This document shows positions 1 through 12,042 of a DNA stretch of 64,000 nucleotides, piece after piece. The notes beneath the pieces were generated by a model. The model did not search any database. It was not told the DNA's origin and saw nothing but the letters and a program-made list of their open reading frames with translations. The DNA is taken from positions 625,001 to 689,000 of the forward strand of contig OY821749.1 of NCBI GenBank assembly GCA_963682055.1, given 5' to 3'. Every line of letters starts with the position of its first letter. Positions within the stretch are counted from its first letter, which is position 1. Origin of the DNA: Primula veris (Eukaryota > Streptophyta > Magnoliopsida > Ericales > Primulaceae). The position numbers and the translations under genes are program-made.

Positions 1-636
1 CATAAATTGCAAAGTCATCACTTATCGACAACGGTTAAACTCACTCTTTTCATACATACTGCAGGTCAAGGAAACCGCTCTGTTATAAGCTAAATCACTG
101 CTCAATGTAGATGTACTGAAATCTTTATTTGCAAGTAAAAAACAGAAAAAGAAAAAGGGTAAAAAAACTTTGAAGGCTGCCTAGAATTAAAATTTTCAAT
201 TTGCTCAAAACACATGGTTCTTCGCCTCCTAAGCTAAAATATCCAACTACTGCTTCAAAAATACGATCCAAAAATGAAATGCAAAAAATAAGAATTCTAA
301 ATAATCTTCAGAAGTCTCATAAAAGTAAACCGCAGAATTTCAAAAATCTCCAAGTCCTTTCAAAAACAACATATTGCTTCTTCATTCACGAGAAACGTTA
401 AATAAACACCACTGCTACGCCTTCTAATAGGATTCTCTAGGAAATAGTTTGTACATATAAGAAAAAACATAGATCTTGACAACTTTCTTGAGAAAAAAAG
501 AAGTCTACAAACAACTTCTGATAAACTGATTACAGTCCAGTAAAAGCATCATCTGCAGTACTGATCTCGATATCTTGCACCATTCATCAACTTATTACCT
601 AAACCCAAACATACAAAACTGCATGCCATGTGTTCT
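1..636. other. 3' flank of the PPR gene, no gene seen
   Basis: AT-rich sequence downstream of the minus-strand PPR gene. It presumably holds the 3' UTR and polyadenylation region. Short open frames here have no recognisable protein character, and I see no RNA gene or mobile-element terminus. Confidence 0.5.
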
Positions 637-3600
637 TCAACTTTCTAACTTAGGCAAACCTTCTTCAACCACAGTCCACATATCACTGTGTTTAGGAAAC
701 TTCTCCTTCACCTTCTCAAGCAACTCCTTCGCCTCGTCAACCTTACCACCATTCGCGAGCCCATTTATCAGCATCTTCATAGTCGTGAAATTAGGAAACC
801 AACCCTTCTCCATACTCTCCTTACAAATCCTCAACGCATACTCGAATTCCCCACCAGTACACATAAAGTGAACAATCGTAAAATAACAGTTACTATCCGG
901 ACAAAACCCGCTGTTCACCATCTTCTTAAACAACCCCTTAGCCTCTTCCAATCTACCTTCTTTGCAAAACCCATGTATTAAATGATCGTAAGTCACCGAA
1001 TTAGGCCTCATCCCATTTGAAATCATCCCATCAAGCAAAGCCTTAGCCTCAACCGTCTTCTTAAGTTTACACAAACTCTTGATCCGAATATTATAAATAC
1101 TGAGACCAGGCGTCATTTCGTACTTCTTCTTCATCAAATCCAAAACCTTCCCAACCTCCTCATACTTCTCCTCTTGATAAAACCCAGCAATCAAAGTCCC
1201 AAACGAGACCCCGTTCGGCTTAATCCTCTTCCTATCCATCTCAGCTAAAATTGAATAAACCGAGGACGACGAACCCGATTCACAGAAAGATTTGATAACC
1301 ACGTTATAACAGTCTAGATCAAGCTCGAGACCGTACCTTCAAAAGCAAGTTGTAAAAGTTAAATTGGGTAAAAAATGACTTATCAATATAAACAAGTTGT
1401 AAGTCAGTAAAAAGGCTAAGGTGATGCCAAATACTATACTACTATATCAAGCAAGCCTTTTTCTTATTGCTTTTTTAAGGAGCTTCTTTACCAAAAAAAG
1501 TCGATGCCAAACGCGCCCTAAATTAAGATCAAGACTACCTTTATGAAATCAAAGTCAAGACTGTACCTTTATGAAATCAAGGAAAACCGGTTTCAACAAA
1601 TCAGTTTTCTTCAACTTTATAGTATTCTCTTATATGCTAGGTTTATAAATCAGTTACCAAACACTCAAGTGCATGTTTTTATAAGCTAGACTTTTGTCAC
1701 AGCTTTTTGTAAGCGGGCTATTAGCGAACAAGCTGACGACAAACACACCCTTAATAACCACATTATAACAATCAAAACCAATCTCAATATCCTACTTTTT
1801 CGGGAAACCGAAGAAACCTTGTATCAAAAAAAGACTTAATAACCACATTATAAGAATCCAAACCAAGTTCACAACCCTACCTGTTTGGGAAAAATCAAGG
1901 AAAACCCATTTCACAAAAAGACTTAACAACCACATTATAACAATTCAAACCAACCACAAGACCGTCCCTTCTCGGGAAATCGAGGAAAACCCGTTTCACA
2001 AATGACTTAATAACCAGTTAACCACATTTCAACAATCCAAACCAAGTTCAAGACCCTACCTTTCTGGGAAATTGAGGAAACCCCGTTTCACAAAAAAAAC
2101 TATAAGTTAAAACCAGATTACGATAATCCAAACCAAGCTCAAAATCCTACCTTTTTGGTGAATCGAGGATAACCCATTTCACAAAATACTTAATTTCCAC
2201 ATTTCAACGATCCAAACCAAGTTCAAGCCCCTACCTTTTCGGGAAATCGAGAACTACAAAAAGAGTAAACCAGGGATGGAACCGAAAACTCAAAAGGGGA
2301 AGGGAGAAAAGCTAATTTTACAAATGGGTGGGCTGAAACGTTGATTTTTTAAGATTGTAATCGAAATAACATAGAATTTTACTGTTTCAATAATTTTAAT
2401 CAAAATACGTCTCCACATAGTTCTTTCCCTGGACTAAATAACCACATTTGAACAATCCAAACCAAGTTCAAGACCGTACCTTTTCAGAAAATCAAGTAAA
2501 CCCGCTTCAGCAAATCAGGTTTCTTTTCAGAAAATTGAGGTAAACCCGTTTCACAAAAATACTTAATAACCACATTATAACAATAAACAATCCAACCAAG
2601 TTCAAGAGCATGCCTTTTCGTAAAATTGAGGAAAACCCATTTCACAAAAATACTAAATAAAATAACTACATTACAACTGAAATTACCTAAACCCGAAAGC
2701 CTAGGACCTAACAATAACAATTCAGATCAAGCTCAAGACCCTAACTTTTCGGAAAATCAACGAAAACCCGCTTCACCAAATCAGGTTTCTTTTCGGAAAA
2801 TCGAGGTAAACCCGTTTCACAAAAATACTTAATAACCACATTATAACAATCCAAACCAACCTCAAGATCTTACCTTTTCGGAAAATTGACCCGTTTCACA
2901 AAAATACTAAATAACCACATTACAACTGAAAAAACCTAAACCCAAAAGCCTAGGACCTAACAATAACAACGAAAACCAAGTTCAAGACCATACCTTCCGG
3001 GAAATCGACGAAAACCCATTTCACAAGAATACTAAATAAGCACTATAACTGAAAATACCTAAACCCGAAAGTCACACCTGACAATAACAATCCAGAACAA
3101 GTCCAGAGACCCTACCTTTTTGGAAAATCGACGAAAACCCGCTTCACCAAATCCGGTTTCTTTGCCACGTGGCAAGAAAACAACAACGCCTGCAGCGTCT
3201 TCGTGCTCCGTTCGATACCCATTTCAGGAAACTCCTCAAATGTCCGTATTGCGTCCTCCGGCATGCCGGCGTGTCCGTAAAGCACAACCGAATGCGACAA
3301 AAACGCCTCGTTCTTCAAATCCGGACGATTGTTTTTCATATTTTCTAATAAGGTTTTGACAGTGGAGAGGTGTTTGGAGGAGGAGAGGTTAGAAACAGCA
3401 ACGGAGAGAGAGATGCGGTCGAGGCGGGAGGAGGAGGGGGAGAGAGAAGCTGCGGATACAATATCGAGGATCTTTTCGGGATTCTTTTCGGTTTTTAAAA
3501 GGGATAAAGCTGCTTTGGACTTTTCTTTGGTTGTTAAGAATGATGCTTTTGAGTCTGGTGAGAGGATTGAGGTGGCGGTGGAGATGGTGCGGTGGTGGGT

Positions 3601-3645
3601 GGTGATGACGTGGCAGCGGCGGAGGAGGAGAGAGGTTGATGACAT
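637..3645 (-). CDS. PPR336: Mitochondrial P-class PPR protein, PPR336/rPPR1-like (2 exons)
   Basis: Exons on the minus strand are 3645-3116 and 1336-637; the intron is 3115-1337 (GT...AG). They join in phase 2 to give 409 aa, close to the length I recall for Arabidopsis PPR336 (At1g61870). The N-terminus is Ser/Arg-rich and presequence-like, followed by ILSPDSK and [12 protein letters not shown], both typical of this orthologue group. PPR repeats follow, including [15 protein letters not shown] and [18 protein letters not shown] units. The spliced junction reads [19 protein letters not shown], which is continuous in homologues. PPR336 is known as a mitoribosome-associated RNA-binding PPR protein, so a role in mitochondrial translation is inferred. 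Most PPR genes, including the Arabidopsis orthologue as I recall, lack introns, which makes this intron odd; its make-up is described separately. If the intron were not spliced the gene would be broken, because exon 1 reads into a stop at the donor. Confidence 0.88.
1337..3115 (-). repeat. PPR intron made of degenerate tandem copies of the exon junction
   Basis: On the minus strand the intron carries about eleven diverged copies of a unit of roughly 90-130 bp. Each includes a version of CCGAAAAGGTAGGGTCTTGA followed by a version of the exon 2 start (TTGGATTGTTATAATGTGG). On the plus strand the CCTACCTTTT-like mark appears near 1791, 1875, 1962, 2055, 2146, 2229, 2475, 2608, 2730, 2871 and 2990, and the donor copy is at 3111. 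Some copies extend further into exon 1 sequence (near 2500 and 2780). Donor and acceptor fall at the homologous AG/GT of the first and last copies. Non-unit sequence near 1400-1760 resembles hAT-like MITE pieces (ends like GCCAAAC). Confidence 0.85.
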
Positions 3646-3719
3646 GGCCTAGGGTTTTAGAGAGAGAGTAAACTTTGATTGGGAATTATTATTATTTTAG
3701 GAATTAAGTTAAGGTTTAT

Positions 3720-4210
3720 GTCTGATTCCTCCGCTTCGGTTCGGTTTTTAGTAAAATCAAAATCGAAATCGAGCATATTTTTTTATTTGTTTTTTTTTGC
3801 TTCGGTCTTTTTATTTTTTGGACCGAACCGAACCGGTCTTTTTCGGTCTACTTTCGAGTTTTTTCGGTTTTTTCGGTTTTTTGTTCTTTTTCGGTTATTT
3901 TTCGGTCTTTTTCGGTTCGGTTTTATTGAAAACCGAAACCGACCCGAAAAATTTTCAGTTGCTAAAAACCGAAACCGAGCATATTTTTTTTATCGGTTTT
4001 TTTGGTTTCGGTCTTTTTATTTTTTGGACCGGACCGAACCGAACCGGTCTTTTTCGGTCTACTTTCGGGTTTTTTTTTGTTTTTTGGTTATTTTTCGGTC
4101 TTTTTCGGTTCGGTTTTATTGAAAACCGAAACCGACCCGAAAAAATTTCGGTTTTTCAGTTTTGGTCTTTTTCGGTCCGGTTCGGTTTTTTCGGTTTTTC
4201 GTCCAGTCCT
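3720..4210. repeat. CGGTTT/AACCGA-rich dispersed repeat, two tandem units
   Basis: Low-complexity sequence of TTCGGTTTTT and AAACCGAAACCGACC blocks. It falls into two direct units about 206 bp apart (GAGCATATTT at 3771 and again at 3977). A related copy lies at 49818-50096 and ends with the same boundary (GTCCAGYCCTA). The open frames here are repeat artefacts. Confidence 0.75.
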
Positions 4211-4214
4211 ACTT

Positions 4215-4502
4215 GGCATCGTTTGGTTACGCGATTACTAATTTCGGTATTAATAATCCGGTACTATTCATAATATGAATAAGATTTGAAAAAAAAAATC
4301 CGGATAAGTAATACATACGAGATTGAACTATTACTAATACCACCTTCTATGGTATTGGAAATGCACTTTTTTGCCATTATTTCTAGTCCGGACCGAATAA
4401 CTAGTTTGTGGTTTAATGTTTTGTCAAACATAACATTTGTGGGGTCCACGAGATTAGTAGTCAAATCCCGATATACTAATGATACAACCAAACGAGGCCT
4501 TA
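4215..4502. mobile_element. MITE-like element with CGTTTGGTT inverted ends
   Basis: The left end reads ATCGTTTGGTTACGCG. The right end reads GATACAACCAAACGAGGCC, an imperfect inverted repeat of the left. The element is about 288 bp, non-coding and AT-rich, which fits a MITE. I could not define a target-site duplication, so the superfamily stays open. Confidence 0.55.
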
Positions 4503-4656
4503 GTTTATAAAAATCAAGCCAGTATCGAAATTAGGTGGAGTCGTATCTACTCTCATTTCTAAGTTTTTAAGAGACGAGCCTAAACAGAAGTGAAATAAGT
4601 CTTAACAGTAGACATATTAGGCGGCTCTCGACTGACATTACGCAATTTAAAACTTA

Positions 4657-4891
4657 CTCCCTCCGTTTTCATTTAATTGTCCACTATGAAACTATGTGCA
4701 ATTTTGACCGGTTTATAACTTGTATTAAAATTGTCGAAATGAATTTTATTAAAATTTAATCATAAAATTTAATATTTGAATTATATGATCAACTTTTAAA
4801 AAATTTTATTCCGAAAATTTTGATACAAATTCTTGGCCGGTCAAAATTGCACGTAGTTTCATAATGGACAATTAAATAGGAACGGAAGAAG
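4657..4891. mobile_element. Stowaway MITE (Tc1/mariner type)
   Basis: The 235 bp element opens with CTCCCTCCGTTT and closes with an imperfect inverted copy (AACGGAAGAAG), flanked by TA on both sides (4655-4656 and 4892-4893). The terminus and TA target are diagnostic of plant Stowaway. The interior is almost palindromic: TTGTCCACTATGAAACTA near the left end pairs with TAGTTTCATAATGGACAA near the right. Confidence 0.9.
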
Positions 4892-5543
4892 TACCAGTTT
4901 AATATAGGGTTGTGTTTCCATTTTTATATCATCTATATGGCATGATAGTTTTGATCTCAAATGATGATTAGTTTAGAAATTATTAAGGTTTAGATCCATA
5001 AACTATACACATTTTCCATCATTTCTAAAAAAACGAGCCGCAGCGAAAACTATGCGAACTTTAGGTGGATTAGGCGGTGGTTGAATGATATTAGGCGGAA
5101 TTAGGCGTTAGTCAACTTATTTTTGTCTAAAATTCATCTTACGCTATTTAAAACATCAATTCGATATACTATTGACCCTCCATTTTGATACCTATGATCA
5201 TATGATTTAATTACAAAAATAGTTTTTATTTGACAAGATTCTACTCATGTTTTACTTTTAAACCGATATTTATTGGTTTTTAGAAAGAAAGAAAAATGGA
5301 TTTGGATCCAACTTTTTAAGAATTTAGTGAATTGATCTATAATTCATTATTTATAAGTATATTTCTTCAAATAACAAGAATTGTTCCAGTTATTACTATA
5401 TGTATATGAGGACTATAATGAATTCAGTTGAATCTATAAGGACAAAATAATTGGTGTTAATTAATTAATTAATTAATTAATATCAATTAAAAATGAAAAA
5501 ATGAAAAAATGAAAAAATGAAAAAATGAAAAAAATGTAAAAAA
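4892..5543. other. Intergenic DNA with microsatellites
   Basis: No gene seen. A TTAA tetranucleotide run lies at about 5458-5481 and an AAAAATG run at about 5490-5540, directly downstream of the tRNA gene. The A-runs next to the tRNA supply its T-stretch terminator on the minus strand. Confidence 0.6.
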
Positions 5544-5615
5544 TGAACCTGACGTGAATCGAACACGCAACCTTCTGATCTGGAGTCAGACGCGCTACCA
5601 TTGCGCCACAGATCC
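5544..5615 (-). tRNA. tRNA-Trp (anticodon CCA)
   Basis: This minus-strand gene gives a full 72-nt cloverleaf. The acceptor stem GGATCTG pairs with CAGGTTC and the discriminator is A. The A box is TGGCGCAATGG, the anticodon loop is CTCCAGA and the T arm is GTTCGAATC (B box). There is no intron. T-runs immediately follow the 3' end (RNA polymerase III terminator), and a CAA motif with a TATA-like stretch precedes it, as is common for plant tRNA genes. It is nearly identical to the conserved plant nuclear tRNA-Trp. Confidence 0.96.
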
Positions 5616-7050
5616 TTTTTTGTTATAAATACAAAATCAATTTATTTTGTAGCACTAATAAATTTCTTAAAATATAAAACTGAAATACTCCTAATGTGGT
5701 ACTAATAATTATTTTGAGGTTGTTCTAATGAAGGATTTCAACAACAAAATTGGAAGATAATTGTCTAAGAAATCTGAACTTGTTCATTCATTTTATGTGT
5801 TAAAATTTCGTCAAACGTAATCGAATCTTTTATCACAGATATTTGTATATATTAGTACATATGGTAGTTTTTAAAACACTATCTACTTAATTGAGCCCAT
5901 TCCAATAAGAGCAATAGCGCCGCGCATAAGTTTTAGTTGAGCCTTCTTGCCGAAACTCTGATGTTTCCAGTTTCCACTAAAGCAGATGTAGCTTACTCGA
6001 TGCTTAGAAAAGCATATGGTAATTTCCTCTTTAGGAGATGAATATAAATATAGAAAGAAAGAGTTACGAAATTTATGTTAAATTTTATACGACACTTTCA
6101 CGACAAAATAGAGCATAATAATGCCTGTTTCTTACGAAATTTATGTTAAATTTTATACAACACTTTCACGACAAAATAGAGTATAGTAATGCCTGTTTCT
6201 TACGAAAGTATGATCTGACATAATCTTGCCGTACATGAAGAGTTGAACTTTTTGCACATACGATAATCGTATGTAAGATGTTTTCTTTCATATTCATGTC
6301 ACAAGTATATAAATAGGAGTATAGCATCAGCAGGAAATTTGATAATTCATTTTGATCTTCTATTTCAGCTTACAAAGAGTAAGAAAAAATCACAAATAAC
6401 CTCCTATGTTAAGAAAGCTTTTTTTGCCAAAACTCAACTATTTTAAACAACATTCACAATCTATAATCTTCTCTGTAAATGTTAATCAGCAGCTGAAAAT
6501 TCCAACTCGTTAACGTCTCCGAATAATATGAACAGCAGTTTTTCTGCTTTTGCATACTAAATTACTAATTATTGGTAAATTAGGTAATTATATCTGTAAA
6601 AACGCATCTATTTGAACAATTGCTTTGAATACTAACAATTGTCAGATTAAGTTTCTAAGCTACTCTTTTTCTAGGGTAAGGAAGTCGATCCCGTCATGTT
6701 TACTGGTAAGCACCCATATCTTACTCTGAAACTTCACAAAAAAGTGTTGTAGCTTTTCTTACTTCATTGGGTAGAAACTTCTAGCACCAAATAATCTGCA
6801 GTTTTAAAAAGGACCGATGGCATATCTGTTCTTGATAAACGGGCCAAAGTGGTTATATAGCAAATTGAAAGAAAAAAATATACAAAACTACAAAGCACAA
6901 CCATTGATAAATAAAAAGAAGATGAGCATTGCACCTCCTTTAAGGTTTAACGTTTAATTACAAAGCTACAACGGCCATGATTTGGGCGTCTCATGAAAAA
7001 AAAATCTCTAAATTATTTTTATATTAAGCATATATTACTCTCAGACGATG
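5616..7050. other. Intergenic DNA, partly one arm of a local duplication
   Basis: No gene recognised. Positions 6065-6133 and 6134-6202 are a direct tandem duplication with a 69 bp unit. From about 6570 the sequence matches the block at about 22560-23200 (for example GTCAGATTAAGTTTCTAAGC and AAAAGGACCGATG), and the match resumes beyond the Copia insertion. Confidence 0.6.
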
Positions 7051-7055
7051 TCAAG

Positions 7056-8020
7056 TGTTGGTGATTTTAGTATCATCAATATATTTTAGTAGTAATGTGA
7101 TTTATTATAGGCCGATGCAATAATGCGTTAAACTCGGAAACGAGTTAGGGAAGTGCGGAGTGCACGCTCGTCGAGCCAACGTATAATTGAATATGAATAA
7201 TTGAAACGGGGTGTGGGGCAGCGCCCCGAGCGAAATTTTTTCCGAACAGTTGCTTCCTTTCCGGAAAATTTTGAATAGTTGGACCTTTTGCCAACAGACA
7301 TGAGAAGTCATTTGGTTGGATAGTTGGAACCTTTTCCCAACAGACATGAGAAGTCATTTGGTTGGATAGTTGGACCCTTTCCCAACAGACATGAGAAGTC
7401 ATTTGGTTGGATAGTTGGACCCTTTCCCAACAGACATAAGAATAGTTGCTTCCTTTCCGAACGGTTGCTTCCTTTCCGGAACAGTTGCTTGCTTTCAGGA
7501 ACAGTTGCTTCCTTTCCGGAACAGTTGCTTCCTTTCCGGAACAGTTGCTTGCTTTCTTTCCGGAACAGTTGCTTCCTTTCCGGAACAGTTGCTTGCTTCC
7601 TTTCCGGAACAGTTGCTTGCTTTCAAGAACAGTTGCTTCCTTTCCGGAACAGTTGCTTCCTTTCCGGAACAGTTGCTTGCTTTCTTTCTGGAACAGTTGC
7701 TTGCTTTCTTTCCGGAACAGTTGCTTGCTTTCAGGAACAGTTGCTTCCTTTCCGGAACAGTTGCTTCCTTTCAGTTTCGGTTATTGATCTCCTTTATAAG
7801 AAGTCATTTGGCCTCGATTTTAGAAAAAGAAACATATAAGAAAATTCTCTCTATATTCCTAATCTATTCTCCTTGCCAGAAACAGATTGTTCTTCAAGAA
7901 TTATCCCCACAAAGATTTCGTGAACCCAGGCAATAATAGGGTCGAAATACTTTGTTCGGAAAGTGTACGAACACGATTCTTCGAAGTTATCCAGGATTAT
8001 CATACCCTAAATATCTAACA
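7056..8020 (+). repeat. 5' LTR with tandem 20-bp repeats
   Basis: The LTR starts TGTTGGTGAT and ends ATATCTAACA. Positions 7280-7440 contain three to four copies of a motif with AGACATGAGAAGTCATTTGG. Positions 7442-7778 hold an array of roughly 20 bp units (GGAACAGTTGCTTCCTTTCC and variants). A TATA-like TTTATAAG at 7792 suggests transcription starts just downstream, so the arrays would lie in U3 where enhancer repeats usually sit. Open frames through the array are repeat artefacts. Confidence 0.9.
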
Positions 8021-8046
8021 AACGAACAAAGTAGTTTCTGATAATC

Positions 8047-11000
8047 ATGGCTGGAGGAAGCACCGTCAAGGAGATGACTACAAATTTCGGAAAATTGGAC
8101 AAGTTTCAAGGACAAGACTTCAGGCGTTGGCAGAAGAAGATGCATTTCATGTTGACAACGTTAAAGGTGGTGCACGTCCTGTCTACACCGATTCCAGAAT
8201 TTGTAGAGGATGACACGGTTGAAAATCTAAGACGCAGATCAAAGTGGGAGAACGACGACTACATTTGCAGAGGGCACATTCTTAACGGTATGTCTGATCC
8301 CTTATTTGATATTTACCAAAATGTGGAATCTGCAAAGGAATTGTGGGATTGTCTCGAATCCAAGTACATGGCAGAGGACTCATCCAGTAAAAAGTTCCTG
8401 GTAACCGATTTCAACAATTACAAAATGGTTGAATCGAGGTCTGTCATGGAACAATTCAATGAACTCCTCCGAATCCTTGGACAATTCACACAACACGGAT
8501 TGAAGATGGATGAAACAATATCTGTCTCAAGCATCATAGACAAGTTGCCTCCTACGTGGAGGGATTTCAAACACAATCTGAAACATGGAAAAGACGAACT
8601 GTCTTTGATCCAACTTGGAAGTCACTTGCGCATAGAAGAATCTCTAAGAGCGCAGGAGGATGACAAAGGAAAGGGCAAACAAATTGCTGGACCCTCGGTT
8701 AATATGGTTGAAGGGGGTGGTAAGAACGATAACAACAAAAACAAAGGAAAGAAGCGTGCTTTCAAGAACAATAAGGGCAGTTTCGGTGCTAACAAGAAAC
8801 CGAAACTAGAATGCTGGAAGTGTGGCAAAACAGGCCACTTCAAGAGGGATTGCCGTTTCGGCAAAAAGCACGACAACGCGAATGCAAGTGGTTCAGGAAA
8901 AGGGTCTAAGGACCAATCCGAAAACCAAGGTCAGAAATCAATTCGTGATTTGAATAGTTTGATTAAACATTCGGTTTCACTAAATTCTGAAGCATTTTAT
9001 GTGCAGGATGATGCTATCGCGTGGTGGATTGATTCAGGCGCCACAACACATGTTTGCAAGGATCGTTTCTGGTTCAAGAGTTTTGTTCCAGTGGAAGATG
9101 GTTCTGTCCTCTACATGGGAGATGATCACTTCGCTCCCGTTGAAGGCAAAGGAAACGTGGTGTTAGAATTCAGTTCTGGAAAGACTATTACTTTGTTTAA
9201 TGTTTTGTATGTTCCTAAATTACGTAAGAATTTAATTTCTGGTCCTGTATTAAATAAGCTTGGATACAAGCAAGTGTGTGAATCCGATAAATATGTTCTA
9301 TCGAAGTCTGGTGTGTTTGTAGGATTTGGATATTATAATAATGGTATGTTTATGATGAATTTGAATGGAGTTCCTAATGATTCTGGTTCTGTATTTATGT
9401 CTTCTTCGAATGTTATCAACTTCTCGTTATGGCATGCTCGTCTAGGACATGTACATTATAAAAGAATGCATGAAATGTCTAAAGATGATTTAATTCCTGT
9501 TTTTAATGAAAATGTAGAAAAATGTAAAACTTGCATGTTAACAAAGATCACTAGGCAACCTTTTAAAAATATAACAAGGAAATCTGTCATTCTTGAATTA
9601 ATACATAGTGATTTATGTGATTTGCATGCTACTCCATCATTAGGGCATAAAAAATATTTTATCACTTTCATAGATGATGCATCTAGATTCTGCTATGTCT
9701 ATTTGTTGCACGCTAAGGACGAAGCCTTAGATAAATTCAAAATTTATAAAACTGAAGTTGAAGTGCAACAGAATGTGTTGATTAAAACATTGCGTACAGA
9801 TAGAGGTGGTGAATATTATGATCCTGTATTTTTCCAATCCGTAGGAATCATTCATGAGACTACGGCACCTTATACACCTCAACAAAATGGTGTGGCTGAA
9901 AGGAAAAATAGAGTTCTTAAAGAAATGGTGAATGCCATGTTATCTTACTCTGGTTTAAGTGAAGGGTTTTGGGGAGAAGCTATGTTAACGGCTTGCTATT
10001 TGTTAAATAGGGTTCCTAATAAAAGGAACAAGACTACCCCATATGAACTTTGGTATAAGAAACGACCAAACTTAACATTTTTACGTGTTTGGGGTTGTAG
10101 GGCCGTGGTTAGACTCCCGGACCCAAAAAGGAAAACTTTGGGTGAAAAGGGTATAGCTTGCATCTTTGTTGGATATGCTGAGCACTCCAAGGCCTATAGG
10201 TTTTATGTTATAGAACCTAATGACTCGATTTCTATTAACACGATTATAGAATCGAGAGATGCCATATTTGATGAGAATTGTTTCTCTTCTATACCTAGAC
10301 CAAAGGACTCTATACCTAATTCAGATGAATCTCTAAGGGATGATCATTCAATTGATGTGCCAAGTGAGACACTTGAACCCCGTAGGAGCAAAAGAGCTAG
10401 AAAATCTAGATCTTATGGATCTGATTTTCAACTATATTTAGTTGAGGGATCAAGAGATCAGATTGGTACTCAATACTATTATTGTTATAGTATAGAGGAG
10501 GATCCAAGAACGTATGATGAAGCTGTGAAATCTCGAGATTCTGTTTTTTGGAAAGAAGCAATTGATGAAGAGATTGGTTCTATCATGGAAAATAATACTT
10601 GGGTATTATCTGATTTACCACCAGGTTGCAAACCATTGAGTTGCAAATGGATCTTCAAAAAGAAGATGAAAGTCGATGGTACAATTGACAAGTTTAAAGC
10701 TAGATTAGTTATCCAAGGCTTCAGACAAAAGGAAGGGATTGATTATTTCGATACCTATGCTCCAGTTGCCCGTATCACTACTATTAGATTGTTGATTGCC
10801 TTGGCGGCTATTCATAATCTAGTGATTCATCAAATGGATGTCAAAACAGCCTTTCTGAATGGTGATTTGGAAGAAGAAGTGTATATGAAGCAACCTGAAG
10901 GATTTGTAATGCCTGGTAATGAGCATAAAGTGTGTAAGCTAGTTAAGTCGCTGTATGGGCTGAAACAAGCTCCGAAGCAGTGGCATCAAAAGTTTGATGA

Positions 11001-12042
11001 AGTTGTTTTGTCTAATGGTTTCATTCTAAACCAAGCAGACAAATGTGTATATAGCAAATTTAACACATCCGGTAAAGGAGTTTTCATTTGTCTATATGTT
11101 GATGACATGTTGATCTTTGGCACCGACCAAAATCAAGTTGATAAAACGAAGAATTTCTTGTCATCAAAGTTCTCCATGAAAGATATGGGAGAAGCGGACG
11201 TTATTCTTGGTATTAAGATTAAACGGGAGAATAAGGGGATTGTAATTACGCAATCTTATTACATTGAGAAAATACTCAAGAAGTTCAATTATGAAAGTTG
11301 TTCTCCAGTAAGTACTCCCATGGATCCGGGAGAAAAGCTTATGCCAAATACAGGTAAACCTGTGGATCAACTTGAATACTCAAGAGCTATAGGCTCTTTG
11401 ATGTATGCTATGATTAGCACTAGACCGGATATTGCTTATGCGGTTGGAAAGTTGAGCAGATTTACTAGTAATCCTAGTAGACATCATTGGCATGCGATAA
11501 CTAGGGTATTCAAGTACTTGAAGGGTACTATGAATTATGGATTGGCATATATGGGATTTCCTTTGGTGTTAGAGGGTTATTCGGATGCTAGTTGGATAAA
11601 TAATGCTGAAGACTCATCCTCTACAAGTGGATGGGTGTTCTTGCTTGGGGGAGGTGCCATCTCATGGGCTTCCAAGAAGCAAACATGTATAACTGGTTCC
11701 ACAATGGAATCTGAGTTTGTAGCATTAGCAGCTGCTGGTAAAGAAGCGGAATGGCTCAGGAACTTGGTATATGAGATTCCGATATGGCCTAAACCGATAT
11801 CACCAATTTCTATCCGTTGTGATAGTACTGCCACACTGGCTAAAGCTTATAGTCAAATATACAATGGAAAGTCTAGACATTTGGGTGTTAGACATAGTAT
11901 GATTAGGGAATTAATCATGAATGGGGTGATATCTATTGATTTTGTTCGGTCGCAACAAAACTTAGCTGACCACTTGACGAAGGGGTTAGCTAGAGACTTA
12001 GTGAATAAGTCGGTAATTGGGATGGGATTAAAGTCCATTTAA
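8047..12042 (+). CDS. Copia gag-pol polyprotein, 1331 aa, intact
   Basis: Single frame of 1331 aa. Domains in order: Gag (UBN2/retrotran_gag type), CCHC zinc knuckle [14 protein letters not shown] from residue 256, aspartic protease WIDSGA with catalytic Asp329, integrase zinc region LWHARLGH (His463 onward) and CKTC, integrase core D522, D585, E618, reverse transcriptase with YVDDM at 1017-1021, and RNase H starting YSDASW near 1178. Integrase before reverse transcriptase is the Copia order. The start ATG is 26 bp after the LTR. There are no stops or frameshifts, so the element could be autonomous. I did not assign a named lineage. Confidence 0.97.
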   Translation: MAGGSTVKEMTTNFGKLDKFQGQDFRRWQKKMHFMLTTLKVVHVLSTPIPEFVEDDTVENLRRRSKWENDDYICRGHILNGMSDPLFDIYQNVESAKELWDCLESKYMAEDSSSKKFLVTDFNNYKMVESRSVMEQFNELLRILGQFTQHGLKMDETISVSSIIDKLPPTWRDFKHNLKHGKDELSLIQLGSHLRIEESLRAQEDDKGKGKQIAGPSVNMVEGGGKNDNNKNKGKKRAFKNNKGSFGANKKPKLECWKCGKTGHFKRDCRFGKKHDNANASGSGKGSKDQSENQGQKSIRDLNSLIKHSVSLNSEAFYVQDDAIAWWIDSGATTHVCKDRFWFKSFVPVEDGSVLYMGDDHFAPVEGKGNVVLEFSSGKTITLFNVLYVPKLRKNLISGPVLNKLGYKQVCESDKYVLSKSGVFVGFGYYNNGMFMMNLNGVPNDSGSVFMSSSNVINFSLWHARLGHVHYKRMHEMSKDDLIPVFNENVEKCKTCMLTKITRQPFKNITRKSVILELIHSDLCDLHATPSLGHKKYFITFIDDASRFCYVYLLHAKDEALDKFKIYKTEVEVQQNVLIKTLRTDRGGEYYDPVFFQSVGIIHETTAPYTPQQNGVAERKNRVLKEMVNAMLSYSGLSEGFWGEAMLTACYLLNRVPNKRNKTTPYELWYKKRPNLTFLRVWGCRAVVRLPDPKRKTLGEKGIACIFVGYAEHSKAYRFYVIEPNDSISINTIIESRDAIFDENCFSSIPRPKDSIPNSDESLRDDHSIDVPSETLEPRRSKRARKSRSYGSDFQLYLVEGSRDQIGTQYYYCYSIEEDPRTYDEAVKSRDSVFWKEAIDEEIGSIMENNTWVLSDLPPGCKPLSCKWIFKKKMKVDGTIDKFKARLVIQGFRQKEGIDYFDTYAPVARITTIRLLIALAAIHNLVIHQMDVKTAFLNGDLEEEVYMKQPEGFVMPGNEHKVCKLVKSLYGLKQAPKQWHQKFDEVVLSNGFILNQADKCVYSKFNTSGKGVFICLYVDDMLIFGTDQNQVDKTKNFLSSKFSMKDMGEADVILGIKIKRENKGIVITQSYYIEKILKKFNYESCSPVSTPMDPGEKLMPNTGKPVDQLEYSRAIGSLMYAMISTRPDIAYAVGKLSRFTSNPSRHHWHAITRVFKYLKGTMNYGLAYMGFPLVLEGYSDASWINNAEDSSSTSGWVFLLGGGAISWASKKQTCITGSTMESEFVALAAAGKEAEWLRNLVYEIPIWPKPISPISIRCDSTATLAKAYSQIYNGKSRHLGVRHSMIRELIMNGVISIDFVRSQQNLADHLTKGLARDLVNKSVIGMGLKSI

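Noticed and set aside
2484..2832. Short frames with [26 protein letters not shown] text
   Set aside because: They echo PPR exon sequence because the intron is built from exon copies; they are not separate exons or genes.
3679..4273. Phe-rich open frames over the CGGTTT repeat
   Set aside because: Overlapping frames in a low-complexity dispersed repeat; the same happens at 49870-50196.
7324..7839. Long repetitive open frames in three phases (also 12871-13463) encoding SGTVASFPEQLL-like repeats
   Set aside because: The 20-bp LTR array has no stops in several phases; there is no independent evidence of a protein.
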